This document shows, piece after piece, positions 1 to 9,728 of a stretch of DNA of 64,000 nucleotides (its first letter is position 1; the number at the start of each line of letters is the position of its first letter). The stretch comes from Ferrimicrobium sp. GTDB lineage: Bacteria; Actinomycetota; Acidimicrobiia; Acidimicrobiales; Acidimicrobiaceae. Under the pieces are notes generated by a model that had not been told where the DNA came from, did no database searches, and saw only the letters and a list, made by a program, of their open reading frames with translations. Made by a program: the position numbers and the translations under genes. The stretch is from the NCBI RefSeq assembly GCF_027364955.1, contig NZ_DAHXOI010000001.1, positions 124,001 to 188,000 on the forward strand, written 5' to 3'.

Positions 1-281
1 GGCGCCATGCCGCTCGCCAAATCGGTGTCTTAGTCAAGGGGGAGGCGACCTATCCCTTCCGCTATCGTGACAAGGGGACGATGGCGACGATTGGCCGGCG
101 CGCCGCCGTTGCGGAGGTGGGTCGTGGCATACGCCTGAGTGGGACCACGGCCTGGTTGGCTTGGCTCGGCCTCCATGTGGTCACCCTTTTAGGCTCGCGG
201 AACAAGGCTTCAGTGATGATCAACTGGACGTGGCACTACCTCTCGTGGGGCAAGGGTCCACGAGTTATTCTTGGAGGTTGA
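1..281 (+). CDS. ndh: Type II NADH dehydrogenase (NDH-2), C-terminal fragment
   Basis: Only the last ~92 codons are inside the window; the frame is open from base 3. The end of the protein contains the motifs YPFRYRDKGTMATIGRRAAV and a following hydrophobic stretch (TAWLAWLGLHVVTLLG) with NWTWHYLSWGKG near the terminus. This is the typical C-terminal membrane-anchoring part of bacterial NDH-2 flavoproteins, which oxidise NADH and reduce the quinone pool without pumping protons. The 3' end overlaps the convergent 153-aa ORF by 17 bp. The catalytic FAD/NADH domains lie outside the window, so the call rests on the tail only. Confidence 0.85.
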   Translation, partial: RHAARQIGVLVKGEATYPFRYRDKGTMATIGRRAAVAEVGRGIRLSGTTAWLAWLGLHVVTLLGSRNKASVMINWTWHYLSWGKGPRVILGG

Positions 282-726
282 GCTCCATCTCGGTAAAAGC
301 GACCATGCGCCGTAACGCTTGGTAGTTGTGGGCGACCCCCTTGAAGCGGTCTTGGCGGATACGGATCTGCTCTGAGGTGGCACCCCCGAGGTAACCGAAG
401 TGTTCGAGGACTACTTTGAGATCTGCCAGAACAGGCGCGCGTCCCAGTCCTCCTGCAATCGCCATAGCGATGGCGACTACGCCGGCCTGGATATCGGAGC
501 GCTGTTCTGTGGGTAGGGTTTGGAGCTGGTCCGCAAGGTGTCCGTAGAGCGTGAGTGCGTAGCCTTGATCCGGGCCCGGGCGCCCGTTCAGCTGCCCCTG
601 GGCAAGCTTGCGGCCAGTGAGCTCTGCGGGTCGATCGAGCGCCAACTCGACTGGGTTGACGGGTTCGGCCCAGAACAACGGTGCGCGTTCACCCTTACTA
701 ATCTCGACCATGTCTGGCTGACTCAT
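265..726 (-). CDS. Hypothetical protein downstream of cimA
   Basis: 153 residues, no signal peptide or membrane segment. I do not recognise a family. The middle (LQTLPTEQRSDIQAGVVAIAMAIAGG) and the C-terminal part look helical. The ATG overlaps the cimA stop as ATGA, a sign of translational coupling, so it is almost certainly the last gene of the leuB-ilvE-cimA operon. The 3' end overlaps the NDH-2 gene on the opposite strand by 17 bp. Context suggests a link to branched-chain amino acid synthesis, but nothing in the sequence shows an activity. Confidence 0.7.
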   Translation of the reverse strand: MSQPDMVEISKGERAPLFWAEPVNPVELALDRPAELTGRKLAQGQLNGRPGPDQGYALTLYGHLADQLQTLPTEQRSDIQAGVVAIAMAIAGGLGRAPVLADLKVVLEHFGYLGGATSEQIRIRQDRFKGVAHNYQALRRMVAFTEMELNLQE

Positions 727-2303
727 GGTGCATTCCCTTCAGTTGTGATGGTTTTCACGAGTGCGAGGACGAAGCCTTCAGTCAGTGCCGAAAACGACGC
801 CTCGATGATGTTGGTGGAGACTCCCGTGGTCGTCCACTGGGTCTCAGTGTCGGAGAAGTCGATGAGGACCCGGACAACGGCATCGGTGCCGCTTGAGGTG
901 TCCAGCACGCGCACCTTGTAGTCATCAAGCCCCATGGTGGCGAGAGAGGGGTAGGTGGTCTGTAGCGCCTGTCGGAGCGCCTGATCGAGTGCATGGACGG
1001 GTCCATTCCCCTCAGCGGTAGCGATGATTCGTTGGCCGTGTACCTGCACCTTCACCGTCGCTTCGGTAAGCAGATCAGGTCCGTGATAGCCGTCGGTCGT
1101 CACCCGGTAGGACTCCACATGAAAATAGGGCTGTGTCCAGCCGAGAGCATGGCGCATCAACAGTTCCAGTGAACCATCTGCGACTTCAAAGTGATATCCC
1201 TGATGTTCGAGATCCTTCAGGCGCTGCAACAGTGAGGTGGTCGCGTCGTCGGTGAGCTCGAGTCCGAGTTCCCCCGCTTTGATCAGGAGGGTTTGACGGC
1301 CTGCCATCTCTGACACGACAAAGCGACTATGGTTGCCGACGAGCTCAGGATTGATGTGTTCATAGGCATCGCTGCGCCTTGCGATGGCGCTGACATGGAG
1401 GCCGGCTTTGTGCGTGAAGGCAGATGCGCCCACATAGGGAGATTGTGGAGCGAGTGGGAGATTGGTGATCTCTGCAATGTGACGGGCGGTTGAGGTGAGG
1501 AGTTCAAGATTGTGGGGTGGGATGGTGATGATCTCCTGTTTGAGTGAGAGTGCCGCAATGATAGGGACAAGGTTGGCATTACCCGTCCTCTCTCCGTAGC
1601 CGTTGATGCACCCCTGTACCTGGCTGGCTCCGAGATCGACGGCTATGAGTGAGTTTGCTATGGCACAGCCCGAGTCGTTGTGAAAATGGACTCCGATGGG
1701 AAGCCCCGCCCGCTCGTTGACACTGCTCATGATCGTGGGAACCTCTGATGGCAGGGTTCCGCCATTGGTGTCGCAGAGCACCAGTGTGGTTGCTCCGGCC
1801 TCCTCGGCAGCAGTAAGTACCGAGAGTGCGAAGGTTGGATTGTCCTTGAAGCCGTCAAAGAAGTGCTCAGCGTCGAGCAGCACGTGGCAACCGTGGCTGG
1901 TCAAGAAGGCGACCGAATCTCGCACCATGGCAAGCGCCTCTTCGAGAGAGGTGCGAAGCGCGTGCACGACATGGTAATCCCAGGCCTTGGCGACGATGCA
2001 GACGTGAGTGACGCCACTATCTACCAGAGCCTGGAGATTCGGGTCACTATTGACATCCCCATTTGCGCGGCGGGTTGAGCCAAAGGCTACCAGCTGGGCA
2101 GTATGGAGGTTCAGCTCATCGGATGCTCGGGCAAAAAACGCCGCATCCTTCGGATTAGCTCCCGGCCAACCTCCCTCGATGAACTGTACCCCAAGAATGT
2201 CGAGCTGGCGGGCAACGCGCAGCTTGTCCTCAACGGTGAGGGCGATACCCTCCTGTTGGGACCCATCTCGTAGGGTCGTATCGTAGATAGCAACGTGACG
2301 CAG
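723..2303 (-). CDS. cimA: (R)-citramalate synthase, CTG start proposed
   Basis: Condenses pyruvate and acetyl-CoA to citramalate, the first step of threonine-independent isoleucine synthesis. The HMGL-like catalytic domain shows TTLRDGSQQEG at residues 9-19 and HFHNDSGCAIANS in the middle; the C-terminal part is a LeuA-type allosteric domain. At 526 residues it has the usual CimA length. The reading frame stays open up to a TGA at 2316-2318, yet there is no ATG, GTG or TTG before a GTG at 1967, which would delete the catalytic N-terminus. A CTG at 2301-2303 lies eight bases after AAGGG and just before the conserved VAIYDTTLRDG, so I place the start there. It lies 4 bases after ilvE and overlaps the next ORF by 4 bases. 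Confidence 0.88.
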   Translation of the reverse strand: MRHVAIYDTTLRDGSQQEGIALTVEDKLRVARQLDILGVQFIEGGWPGANPKDAAFFARASDELNLHTAQLVAFGSTRRANGDVNSDPNLQALVDSGVTHVCIVAKAWDYHVVHALRTSLEEALAMVRDSVAFLTSHGCHVLLDAEHFFDGFKDNPTFALSVLTAAEEAGATTLVLCDTNGGTLPSEVPTIMSSVNERAGLPIGVHFHNDSGCAIANSLIAVDLGASQVQGCINGYGERTGNANLVPIIAALSLKQEIITIPPHNLELLTSTARHIAEITNLPLAPQSPYVGASAFTHKAGLHVSAIARRSDAYEHINPELVGNHSRFVVSEMAGRQTLLIKAGELGLELTDDATTSLLQRLKDLEHQGYHFEVADGSLELLMRHALGWTQPYFHVESYRVTTDGYHGPDLLTEATVKVQVHGQRIIATAEGNGPVHALDQALRQALQTTYPSLATMGLDDYKVRVLDTSSGTDAVVRVLIDFSDTETQWTTTGVSTNIIEASFSALTEGFVLALVKTITTEGNAP

Positions 2304-2307
2304 AACG

Positions 2308-3234
2308 TTAACCCTTCACGTACTCAAGCCAGTGATCGTAGGCAGGTTCGTTGCCAGTGACGATCTGGAAGTATCGACGCTGGAGTTCCTTGGAGATCTT
2401 GCCAGGCTCGCCTGTTCCGATCAAGCGATCGTCGACCGAACTTACCGGCACTACCTCGGCGGCGGTGCCAGTAATGAACATCTCATCAGCAAGATAGAGG
2501 TCGGTTCGGAGGAGCTGGGCTTCGCGTGTCTCGATACCCATATCCTTGGCGACCTGGGTGATGGTCTTACGGGTGATGCCTGAAAGCGCTCCCGAGGCGT
2601 CAGATGGGGTGAAGAGCGTGCCATCCTTAACGATGAAGATGTTTTCGCCTGTGCATTCACTAACATTACCCTGGCCAGAGAGCATGATGGCCTCATCGTA
2701 GCCTGCTTTGATGGCCTCTGCTTTGGCGAGCGCCGAGTTGATGTATCCACCGGTCGTCTTGGCGGCTGGCGGGATAATGTTGGGGTCATGACGCTTGAAG
2801 GAAGAGATCTTCGCTCGAATGCCTTTGGCGAGGCCCTCATCGCCGAGGTAAGCACCCCACGGCCAGGTAGCGATCGCGACATCAGTCGTACCGGTCAGTG
2901 GGTTTAAGCCCATCTCACCGTAGCCGAGATAGGCGATGGGACGGATGTAGCACGATGCGTATTCGTTGTCTCCGACAAGTCGCTTGGTGGCTTCCACGAG
3001 CTCGGCGGGTGCGTAAGGGATCTCCATCATCAGAATCTTGGCCGACTCATAGAAGCGGTTGATATGGTCGGTGAGTCGAAAGATCGCTGAGCCTCGTGGA
3101 GTCTCATAGGCGCGGATACCTTCGAAGACTCCATAACCATAGTGGAGTGCATGTGTGAGAACATGAACCTTGGCATCCTCAAAAGGAACCTGTTCGCCAT
3201 TCATCCAGACGTATTTCATTGCTTGTATTGGCAT
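2308..3234 (-). CDS. ilvE: Branched-chain amino acid aminotransferase
   Basis: PLP enzyme of fold type IV that makes the last step of leucine, isoleucine and valine synthesis (and the first of their degradation). 308 residues, the family length. The PLP lysine lies in AAKTTGGYINSALAK, followed by SGQGNVSECTGENIFIV, which forms part of the cofactor site. The start ATG overlaps the leuB stop by one base (TAATG), and an AAGGG lies upstream, so translation is coupled with leuB. It sits between leuB and cimA, which fits a role in isoleucine and leucine supply. Confidence 0.95.
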   Translation of the reverse strand: MPIQAMKYVWMNGEQVPFEDAKVHVLTHALHYGYGVFEGIRAYETPRGSAIFRLTDHINRFYESAKILMMEIPYAPAELVEATKRLVGDNEYASCYIRPIAYLGYGEMGLNPLTGTTDVAIATWPWGAYLGDEGLAKGIRAKISSFKRHDPNIIPPAAKTTGGYINSALAKAEAIKAGYDEAIMLSGQGNVSECTGENIFIVKDGTLFTPSDASGALSGITRKTITQVAKDMGIETREAQLLRTDLYLADEMFITGTAAEVVPVSSVDDRLIGTGEPGKISKELQRRYFQIVTGNEPAYDHWLEYVKG

Positions 3235-4253
3235 TAGTGCGCTACCCTTTCTCCGTAGAAATCACCTATTTCGGCGGTCGTTGCACCCGAAGGGGGCAAA
3301 ACCGTCAGTGCGTGTTCGATTTTTGTGGCGATTGCTGTCTCTCCAAGGAAGGCGAGCATCATCGCTGCCGACCTGATGGCGGCGTAGGGGTTTGCCTGAC
3401 CCGTCCCGACGCGGTCGTGTGCTGCACCGTGCACCGGTTCAAAGAGCGAGGGGCCTGTGCGTGCGGGGTTGATATTCGCCGAGGCCGCATAACCAATACC
3501 TTGGGAGACCGCTGCGGCTAAGTCGGTCAGTATGTCGCCAAAGAGGTTGTCGGTGACCACCACGTCGTAACGTTCTGGCGCCTCGACAAGATAGATGCAA
3601 GCAGCATCAACGTGGTTATAGCTGGTCGTTACGGCCGGATATTCCGCCGCGACCTCAAGAAAGGTTCGATACCACAAATCCCCGGAGTACGTGAGGACGT
3701 TCGTCTTATGTACGAGCGTGAGCAACTTGCGCTCTCTTGTTTGGGCGAGATCAAAGGCAAAGCGAATCGCTCGCTCGACACCGTTGCGGGTGTTTACTGA
3801 GCCCTGGGTGGCCACTTCGTAGGCGGTTCCCTTGCGCAGGAGCCCGCCTTCGCCAGTGTAGGCACCCTCGGTATTCTCACGAATAACCACCATATCAACG
3901 GGTTTGTGGGTGATGGTAACGCTCGGATCGAGGGTAAGGAAGGGGCGTTGGTTGATGTAGAGATCGAGAGCGAAGCGGAGACGCAACAGCAGACCTCGCT
4001 CGAGGATGCCCGAGGGGACCGTGGTTGAACCGATCGCAGGGCCGATAGCTCCGAGCAGGATGGCATCAAAGCTCATGAGCTCCGCTAGCGTCTCGTCGCG
4101 CAGCACCTCACCGGTGTGCTCGTAGTGAGCCGCGCCGAGTTCAAATTCCTGGGTCTCCAAGACTGCACCAGCCGACCGGGCGACCTTCAAGGCTTCTCGG
4201 GTCACCTCTGGTCCAATGCCGTCTCCGCCGACCACGGCAATACGATACTTCAC
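3234..4253 (-). CDS. leuB: 3-Isopropylmalate dehydrogenase
   Basis: Oxidative decarboxylation of 3-isopropylmalate in leucine synthesis; the same family can act on methylmalate in the citramalate route. 339 residues. The N-terminus VVGGDGIGPEV and the later VVTDNLFGDILTDLAA with ARTGPSLFEPVHGAA are family signatures of NAD-dependent beta-decarboxylating dehydrogenases. Start is GTG at 4253 with GGTGG a few bases upstream. It is the first gene of the minus-strand operon with ilvE and cimA, transcribed divergently from greA across a 250-bp interval. A homoisocitrate or tartrate dehydrogenase cannot be fully excluded from motifs, but the context is clear. Confidence 0.9.
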   Translation of the reverse strand: MKYRIAVVGGDGIGPEVTREALKVARSAGAVLETQEFELGAAHYEHTGEVLRDETLAELMSFDAILLGAIGPAIGSTTVPSGILERGLLLRLRFALDLYINQRPFLTLDPSVTITHKPVDMVVIRENTEGAYTGEGGLLRKGTAYEVATQGSVNTRNGVERAIRFAFDLAQTRERKLLTLVHKTNVLTYSGDLWYRTFLEVAAEYPAVTTSYNHVDAACIYLVEAPERYDVVVTDNLFGDILTDLAAAVSQGIGYAASANINPARTGPSLFEPVHGAAHDRVGTGQANPYAAIRSAAMMLAFLGETAIATKIEHALTVLPPSGATTAEIGDFYGERVAH

Positions 4254-4509
4254 CTATTCCACCCTTGTCACTATGGCTTAATACAACTATGGCTCAATAA
4301 ATCTGTGTACTCGACTATTGTAGGCCGTTTTCGCAAAAATCCGAAACTGGTGGGCGATTGCGCTTGGTGATATGTCGAGTACCGCGTTGCTAGGGGCGTT
4401 CTCGCATCTGTTGCTTGCTAGTTCGGGGTTGGAACTCGTCGGAGGTGCCGAAGGAAGGACCATTTTGATGGGCAAGTGCTATGGTGGGTGAGACGCTAGA
4501 GTGTCTGTC

Positions 4510-4983
4510 ATGACGGATACTACGATCTCCCAAGCTACCTATGACGCACTGGTCGCTGAGCTCCATGAACTCACCACCACAGGCAGAATCGAGATCGCCA
4601 AGGCTATCGAGTCTGCCCGTGCACTCGGCGATCTCAGCGAAAACGGTGATTACCACGCGGCCAAGGATGCTCAGGGAAAGATGGAGGCACGAGTACGCCA
4701 GCTTCAGTCGTTGCTCGAAAATGCCGTCGTCGTCACCGACGAGGGGGCGGACGTCGACAGTGTGCGTCCTGGACTGGTGGTGGCCCTGCGGTATGAGGAA
4801 GACGATGAGGTGAGTGAGTACTTCCTCGGTTCGATTGAGGAACGACTCGCCGGAGTAGAGGTCGTATCGCCGACATCACCTCTTGGTCAGGCACTGATAG
4901 GTGCAGCCGCTGGTGATTTAGTGGAGTACCAGGCGCCAGGTGGACGGCTCAAGGTCGAGGTAGTAGCGATTCGCCGGGCGTAG
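4510..4983 (+). CDS. greA: Transcription elongation factor GreA
   Basis: Rescues backtracked RNA polymerase by stimulating cleavage of the transcript 3' end. About 157 residues, the family length. The N-terminal coiled coil carries the tip motif ALGDLSENGDYHAAKDAQG, with the acidic Asp and Glu that reach the polymerase active site; the C-terminal FKBP-like domain ends in GDLVEYQAPGGRLKVEV. I chose the ATG at 4510, although a GTG at 4501 in the same frame is possible. The gene stands alone between the leuB operon and leuC. Confidence 0.93.
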   Translation: MTDTTISQATYDALVAELHELTTTGRIEIAKAIESARALGDLSENGDYHAAKDAQGKMEARVRQLQSLLENAVVVTDEGADVDSVRPGLVVALRYEEDDEVSEYFLGSIEERLAGVEVVSPTSPLGQALIGAAAGDLVEYQAPGGRLKVEVVAIRRA

Positions 4984-5127
4984 TTCGACCGCGCTGGTCA
5001 ACGCAAGCGTTAAACGGGTGCGCGGCTACCTGCCATAGGGTTGCGTGTGGGCGCTGTTGGTGGGTGGCCTGCATTGTCGTGGGTGATGGAGGTGGTTCGA
5101 GTGAACCATGGAAAGGGGGAGTGACCA

Positions 5128-6537
5128 GTGGTCAACGGAAAGACGCTCGCCGAGAAGGTGTGGGAGTCTCACCTAGTGGATCGAGGAGGACCGGGAGAGG
5201 CAGACCTGATCTATATCGATTTACATCTTGTCCATGAGGTGACCTCTCCGCAGGCCTTCGATGGGTTGCGGCTGGCGAATCGCCGAGTTCGTCGTCCAGA
5301 CCTCACCGTCGCAACGGCCGATCATAACGTTCCTACCGAGCATATCGACCGCCCAATTGCCGACCCGATCAGCGCAAAACAGCTGGAAGTATTGGCGCGC
5401 AACTGTGATGAGTATGGGATCAGGTACTATCCCATGGGCTCACAGGGCCAGGGAATCGTACATGTGATTGGTCCGGAGCAGGGACTCACCCAGCCGGGTT
5501 TGACGATCGTCTGCGGTGACTCGCATACCGCAACCCATGGAGCGTTTGGCGCTCTTGCTTTTGGAATTGGTACCTCCGAGGTAGAGCATGTTTTGGCCAC
5601 GCAGACGCTGGCCCAGGTCCGACCAAAGACGATGGCGGTGACAGTTGATGGCGCACTCCCAGAGGGGACCTTCGCCAAAGACCTCATTCTGGCCATCATC
5701 GGGCAGATCGGGACGGGTGGAGGTATTGGCCATGTGATTGAGTATCGCGGTGAGGCCATTACCAATCTGTCGATGGAGGCTCGTATGACGGTCTGCAATA
5801 TGAGCATCGAAGCTGGCGCTCGTGCGGGCATGATTGCGCCCGATGCCACGACCTTTGCGTATCTTACGGGTCGCGAATTTGCTCCTCAAGGTGAACTCTT
5901 TGGACAGGCGACGGCGGCTTGGAATGAGCTCGCAAGTGATCCAGATGCGGCATTTGATACAGAGGTCCGGATCCAAGCTTCCACGCTGAGGCCGCAGGTC
6001 AGTTGGGGGACGAATCCCTCGCAGGTTGTCGATATCGATGGCACGATCCCCGATCCGGATCAGTTTGCACTCGCGCCGCAACGTGAGGCTGCTCATCGTG
6101 CTTTACGCTATATGGATCTCCGCCCAGGGACAGCGATCCGCGCTATCGGAGTCGATGTCGTGTTCATCGGATCATGCACCAATTCGCGCATTGAAGACCT
6201 TCGGATCGCCGCTGCGGTCCTTGAGGGTCGACATGTCAACCCTTCTGTACGCACCCTGGTGGTGCCTGGTTCACGTCGTGTGATGCAGCAAGCCGAAGCC
6301 GAGGGTCTGGATCGGATTTTTCGTGCTGCGGGAGCGGAGTGGAGGGAGCCTGGTTGCTCCATGTGTTTGGGCATGAACCCGGATCAGCTTAAGCCTGGTC
6401 AACGGGCGGCCTCAACTTCGAATCGTAACTTTGAGGGGCGACAGGGTCGGGGAGGGCGTACCCATCTGGTCTCGCCAGCGATCGCAGCCGCAACGGCGCT
6501 GCGCGGTACCTTTAGTTCGCCAAGCGATCTGGACTAG
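5128..6537 (+). CDS. leuC: 3-Isopropylmalate dehydratase large subunit
   Basis: Aconitase-family enzyme that, with LeuD, isomerises 2- to 3-isopropylmalate; the same complex can serve citramalate in the CimA route. 469 residues. The three cysteines of the 4Fe-4S cluster are seen in GSCTNSR and [24 protein letters not shown] is also typical. Start GTG at 5128 follows GGGGGA at a spacing of seven bases. leuD starts 32 bp after it. The N-terminus begins with the usual [13 protein letters not shown]. Confidence 0.97.
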   Translation: MVNGKTLAEKVWESHLVDRGGPGEADLIYIDLHLVHEVTSPQAFDGLRLANRRVRRPDLTVATADHNVPTEHIDRPIADPISAKQLEVLARNCDEYGIRYYPMGSQGQGIVHVIGPEQGLTQPGLTIVCGDSHTATHGAFGALAFGIGTSEVEHVLATQTLAQVRPKTMAVTVDGALPEGTFAKDLILAIIGQIGTGGGIGHVIEYRGEAITNLSMEARMTVCNMSIEAGARAGMIAPDATTFAYLTGREFAPQGELFGQATAAWNELASDPDAAFDTEVRIQASTLRPQVSWGTNPSQVVDIDGTIPDPDQFALAPQREAAHRALRYMDLRPGTAIRAIGVDVVFIGSCTNSRIEDLRIAAAVLEGRHVNPSVRTLVVPGSRRVMQQAEAEGLDRIFRAAGAEWREPGCSMCLGMNPDQLKPGQRAASTSNRNFEGRQGRGGRTHLVSPAIAAATALRGTFSSPSDLD

Positions 6538-6569
6538 TCACAACAACGATCGAGAAAGAGGGAGAGGGA

Positions 6570-7169
6570 ATGGAGCCTGTAACTGAACTACGCGGACACG
6601 CGGTACCGTTAGCGATATCAGATGTCGACACCGATCAGATCATTCCGAGTGAGTGGCTCAAGCGTGTCGAACGTACAGGTTTTGGTGAAGGATTGTTCTC
6701 TGAATGGCGCCAAGACCCTGAGTTCGTTCTGAACAAGCAACAGTTTGCGGGATCGACGATCTTGATCGCACGAGAGAACTTCGGGGTTGGTTCCTCACGC
6801 GAGCACGCGGTATGGGCGTTAATGGACTACGGTTTCCGGGTCGTGATATCGCCACGGTTTGGCGATATTTTTCGTAACAACTCGTTGAAAGTCGGCCTGC
6901 TGCCGGTGGAGTTGAGCCAGCAAGAGGTGCAAGCATTGCTTGAGTTGGTTGTCAAAGAACCTGCTACGGAGATCCTGGTGGACTTAGAGAGCCAGCGCGT
7001 GAGCGTACCAGGTGCCTCGCTTGAGTTCGGATTCGCGATCGACCCAACTGCGAAGGCGCGGTTACTCGCTGGTCTCGATGAGATCGGGATCAGCTTGACC
7101 AAAGAGGCTAAAATTCGTGACTACGAAAATGACCGTCCGCCGTGGATGCCAAGTCTCTCGATCAGCTGA
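6570..7169 (+). CDS. leuD: 3-Isopropylmalate dehydratase small subunit
   Basis: Swivel-domain partner of LeuC. 199 residues, normal length. The motifs DVDTDQIIPSEWLKR near the N-terminus and ILIARENFGVGSSREHAVWAL in the middle bind the substrate and are diagnostic. It is preceded by AGAGGGAGAGGG. It is cotranscribed with leuC and convergent with serC, 88 bp away. Confidence 0.97.
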   Translation: MEPVTELRGHAVPLAISDVDTDQIIPSEWLKRVERTGFGEGLFSEWRQDPEFVLNKQQFAGSTILIARENFGVGSSREHAVWALMDYGFRVVISPRFGDIFRNNSLKVGLLPVELSQQEVQALLELVVKEPATEILVDLESQRVSVPGASLEFGFAIDPTAKARLLAGLDEIGISLTKEAKIRDYENDRPPWMPSLSIS

Positions 7170-7257
7170 GCGATGCATCGGCATCCTGGGGGGGTGAGCA
7201 CTAGCCTTCCCTAGAGATAGACCGAGTTAGGGGTCCAGGGGTTTAAAGTCGGCGGCG

Positions 7258-8379
7258 CTAGCGTCGGCCCACAATGAAGTCGATGCACTGGGTGAGGGCT
7301 TCGACGTCATCAGGGTTGATCGAGGGAAAGAGCGCGATGCGTAGTTGGTTGCGGCCAAGCTTACGATACGGCTCGGTGTCGACGATACCATTAGCACGGA
7401 GTGTGGCCGCGACCGCTGTCGCATCCACACTATCGTCAAAGTCGATCGTTCCAATCACCGGTGACCGGAGTGCGGGGTCACTGACGAAAGGCTGTGCATA
7501 CGCCGCACTGTCGGCCCACTGATACAGGATGGCGGCTGAGTCTGCCGAACGTTTGGCAGCATACGAGAGCCCGCCGTGCGATAGCAACCACTCGAGCTGA
7601 GCGTTGATGAGGTAGAGGGTTGCGATTGCTGGCGTGTTGTAGGTTTGGTTCTCTCGCGAGTTGTCGATAGCAACTGACAGGTCGAGCATGGTGGGGATGT
7701 AGCGGCCAAGGGCGACAGTCTCGACGGCGCGCGATATCGCTTGGGGTGAGAGCAGTGCGATCCAGAGTCCGCCCTCAGAGGCGAAGGCTTTCTGAGGCGA
7801 GAAGTAGTAGGCATCAAAGACGGAAGGGTCTACCGGGACCGCTCCCGCTGCTGAGGTGGCATCGACGAGGACTAAGGCATCCGGCGACTGTGGCCGCTGG
7901 AGAGGGGCGAGAACGCCTGTTGAGGTTTCGTTGTGCGTGAGGGCGTAGGTGTCGATTCCCTCGACCTCCTCAAGCGTGGGGCACGATCCGTACTCGGCCT
8001 TCACCTCCTTGACCGAGTTGATGAAGGGCGCCTGCCGCGCTGCGGCGGCGAATTTTGATGAGAACTCCCCGAAGACGAGATGTTCACTCGAGGACCTGAT
8101 CAGGGAATGGACGGCCATGTCCCAGAAGAGGGTGGCTCCACCGTTCCCGAGGACAACCTCGTAACCGTCGGGGAGCTTGAACAGTTCGGACATCCTTTCA
8201 CGGATGACGCGGACCAGATCTTTGACCGCTGGTCGGCGATGAGAGGTGCCAAGAAGCGTATCCTGGGTCTCTGCCAGACCATCGAGGAAGAAGGTGGGGA
8301 TCTTCGATGGGCCGGAACCAAATCGGCCGTCGGAGGGCAGTATCTCCGAGGGTAGGGTGATGGATGAATTCGCACTCAT
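7258..8379 (-). CDS. serC: Phosphoserine aminotransferase
   Basis: PLP class V enzyme that converts 3-phosphohydroxypyruvate and glutamate to phosphoserine. 373 residues from the ATG at 8379, which has GGAG six bases upstream. The longer frame to 8433 would run into the divergent gene and has no support. FGSGPSKIP at the N-terminus and YYFSPQKAFASEGG with the PLP lysine are typical of the actinobacterial SerC type. Its partner serA lies 1.4 kb away; only 29 bp separate serC from the divergent aminotransferase, so their promoters must overlap. Confidence 0.93.
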   Translation of the reverse strand: MSANSSITLPSEILPSDGRFGSGPSKIPTFFLDGLAETQDTLLGTSHRRPAVKDLVRVIRERMSELFKLPDGYEVVLGNGGATLFWDMAVHSLIRSSSEHLVFGEFSSKFAAAARQAPFINSVKEVKAEYGSCPTLEEVEGIDTYALTHNETSTGVLAPLQRPQSPDALVLVDATSAAGAVPVDPSVFDAYYFSPQKAFASEGGLWIALLSPQAISRAVETVALGRYIPTMLDLSVAIDNSRENQTYNTPAIATLYLINAQLEWLLSHGGLSYAAKRSADSAAILYQWADSAAYAQPFVSDPALRSPVIGTIDFDDSVDATAVAATLRANGIVDTEPYRKLGRNQLRIALFPSINPDDVEALTQCIDFIVGRR

Positions 8380-8408
8380 AGTCGCTCCAATTCGAAAGGT
8401 GAAACCCA

Positions 8409-9614
8409 ATGTCTCCTCGCCGTATCGCAACACGAATCGAACAGCTCAACGAATCTGCGACGCTCGCGATCGATGCGACGGCAAAGTCGATGCTAGCCCG
8501 TGGAGTCGACCTCGTGAGCTTTGCGGCGGGAGAACCTGACTTTGCAACACCATTTTTTATTGTTGAGGCCGCTGTTGAGGCTGCGCGTGATCCACGCAAT
8601 CACCACTACACACCCGCTGCTGGGCTTGCCGAACTTCGTGAGGTCATTGCCAAGCGCACCGAGCAATTGAGCGGACTCTTTGTGGATCCGAACCAAGTGG
8701 TCGTCACCAATGGAGGCAAGCATGCGGTCTATTCGGCGATGATGACGTTACTGGACGACGGTGACGAGGTGCTTATCCCGTCTCCCTATTGGGTGACCTA
8801 TCCTGAGGTAGTACGGCTTGCTGGTGGAGTCCCCGTCGCGGTCCCGACCGATCTCTCCACTGCTTTTAAGGTCACGCCTGCGTTGCTTGAGCGCTACTGC
8901 ACACCGCGCACCAAGATGTTGATTCACGTCTCCCCGTCGAATCCTACCGGTGCGGTCTACTCCGACGAAGAGAGCGCTGCGCTGGCTGACTTTGCCGATC
9001 GTCGTGGTCTCTATATCGTTAGCGATGAGATCTATCAGCAGCTGACCTATGGGATGGAGAGTGCTCCGGCCATTGGAAGCTTTGCGAGCCAAGAGCTCAC
9101 GCAACGTTTGATCCTAGTCAACGGAGTCGCGAAGACTTTTGCCATGACCGGATGGCGCGTCGGGTGGGTGATTGCACCGGTTGATATCGCCAAAGGGGTC
9201 GTCAAGCTCCAGTCACAGCTATGTTCCAACGTCTCCAACGTCTCGCAGCGGGCGGCGGTGGCGGCGCTCGGTGCTGACGCGGACGCGACAGGCTACATGC
9301 GCGAGGCGTTTGCCCGTCGACGGGAGAGCATCGTTAGCCTTCTCGCCGCTATCGACGGAATCGATGTGATGTGGCCACAGGGTGCCTTCTATGTCTTCCC
9401 TTCGGTGCAGGGTGTGCTTGAGCGGCAGTTCGAGGGATCGCCGATTGGATCAAGCTATCGCTTTGCGGAGTTGTTGCTTGAACACGCCAAGGTTGCGGTC
9501 ATTCCGGGCGAGGCGTTCGACGCTCCTGGTTATCTGCGCCTTTCCTACGCATTGTCTGATGAAGGTATTGTCGACGGGATCGGTCGGATTGCCGACTTCG
9601 TTACTAGACTTTGA
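8409..9614 (+). CDS. Class I aminotransferase, aspartate aminotransferase type
   Basis: PLP aminotransferase of subgroup I-gamma, likely aspartate (or aspartate/prephenate) aminotransferase. 401 residues. Visible motifs: FAAGEPDFATP near residue 40, SPSNPTGAVYS, IVSDEIYQQLTY and NGVAKTFAMTGWRVGW with the PLP lysine. Start ATG at 8409 follows GAAAGGTG. It sits between serC and serA, so it may help feed glutamate-linked transamination, but its exact keto-acid partner cannot be read from the sequence. Confidence 0.9.
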   Translation: MSPRRIATRIEQLNESATLAIDATAKSMLARGVDLVSFAAGEPDFATPFFIVEAAVEAARDPRNHHYTPAAGLAELREVIAKRTEQLSGLFVDPNQVVVTNGGKHAVYSAMMTLLDDGDEVLIPSPYWVTYPEVVRLAGGVPVAVPTDLSTAFKVTPALLERYCTPRTKMLIHVSPSNPTGAVYSDEESAALADFADRRGLYIVSDEIYQQLTYGMESAPAIGSFASQELTQRLILVNGVAKTFAMTGWRVGWVIAPVDIAKGVVKLQSQLCSNVSNVSQRAAVAALGADADATGYMREAFARRRESIVSLLAAIDGIDVMWPQGAFYVFPSVQGVLERQFEGSPIGSSYRFAELLLEHAKVAVIPGEAFDAPGYLRLSYALSDEGIVDGIGRIADFVTRL

Positions 9615-9728
9615 GGGAACGTGCACTTTTTGCTGCTGACCAGCTTGTGGGCTAGGTAGCTGAAGGGTAGCGGTTGGCCGCTGGTAGCAGTGGCGCAGGC
9701 AACGGTGCCTAGGTGAAGGTATCAAAAC

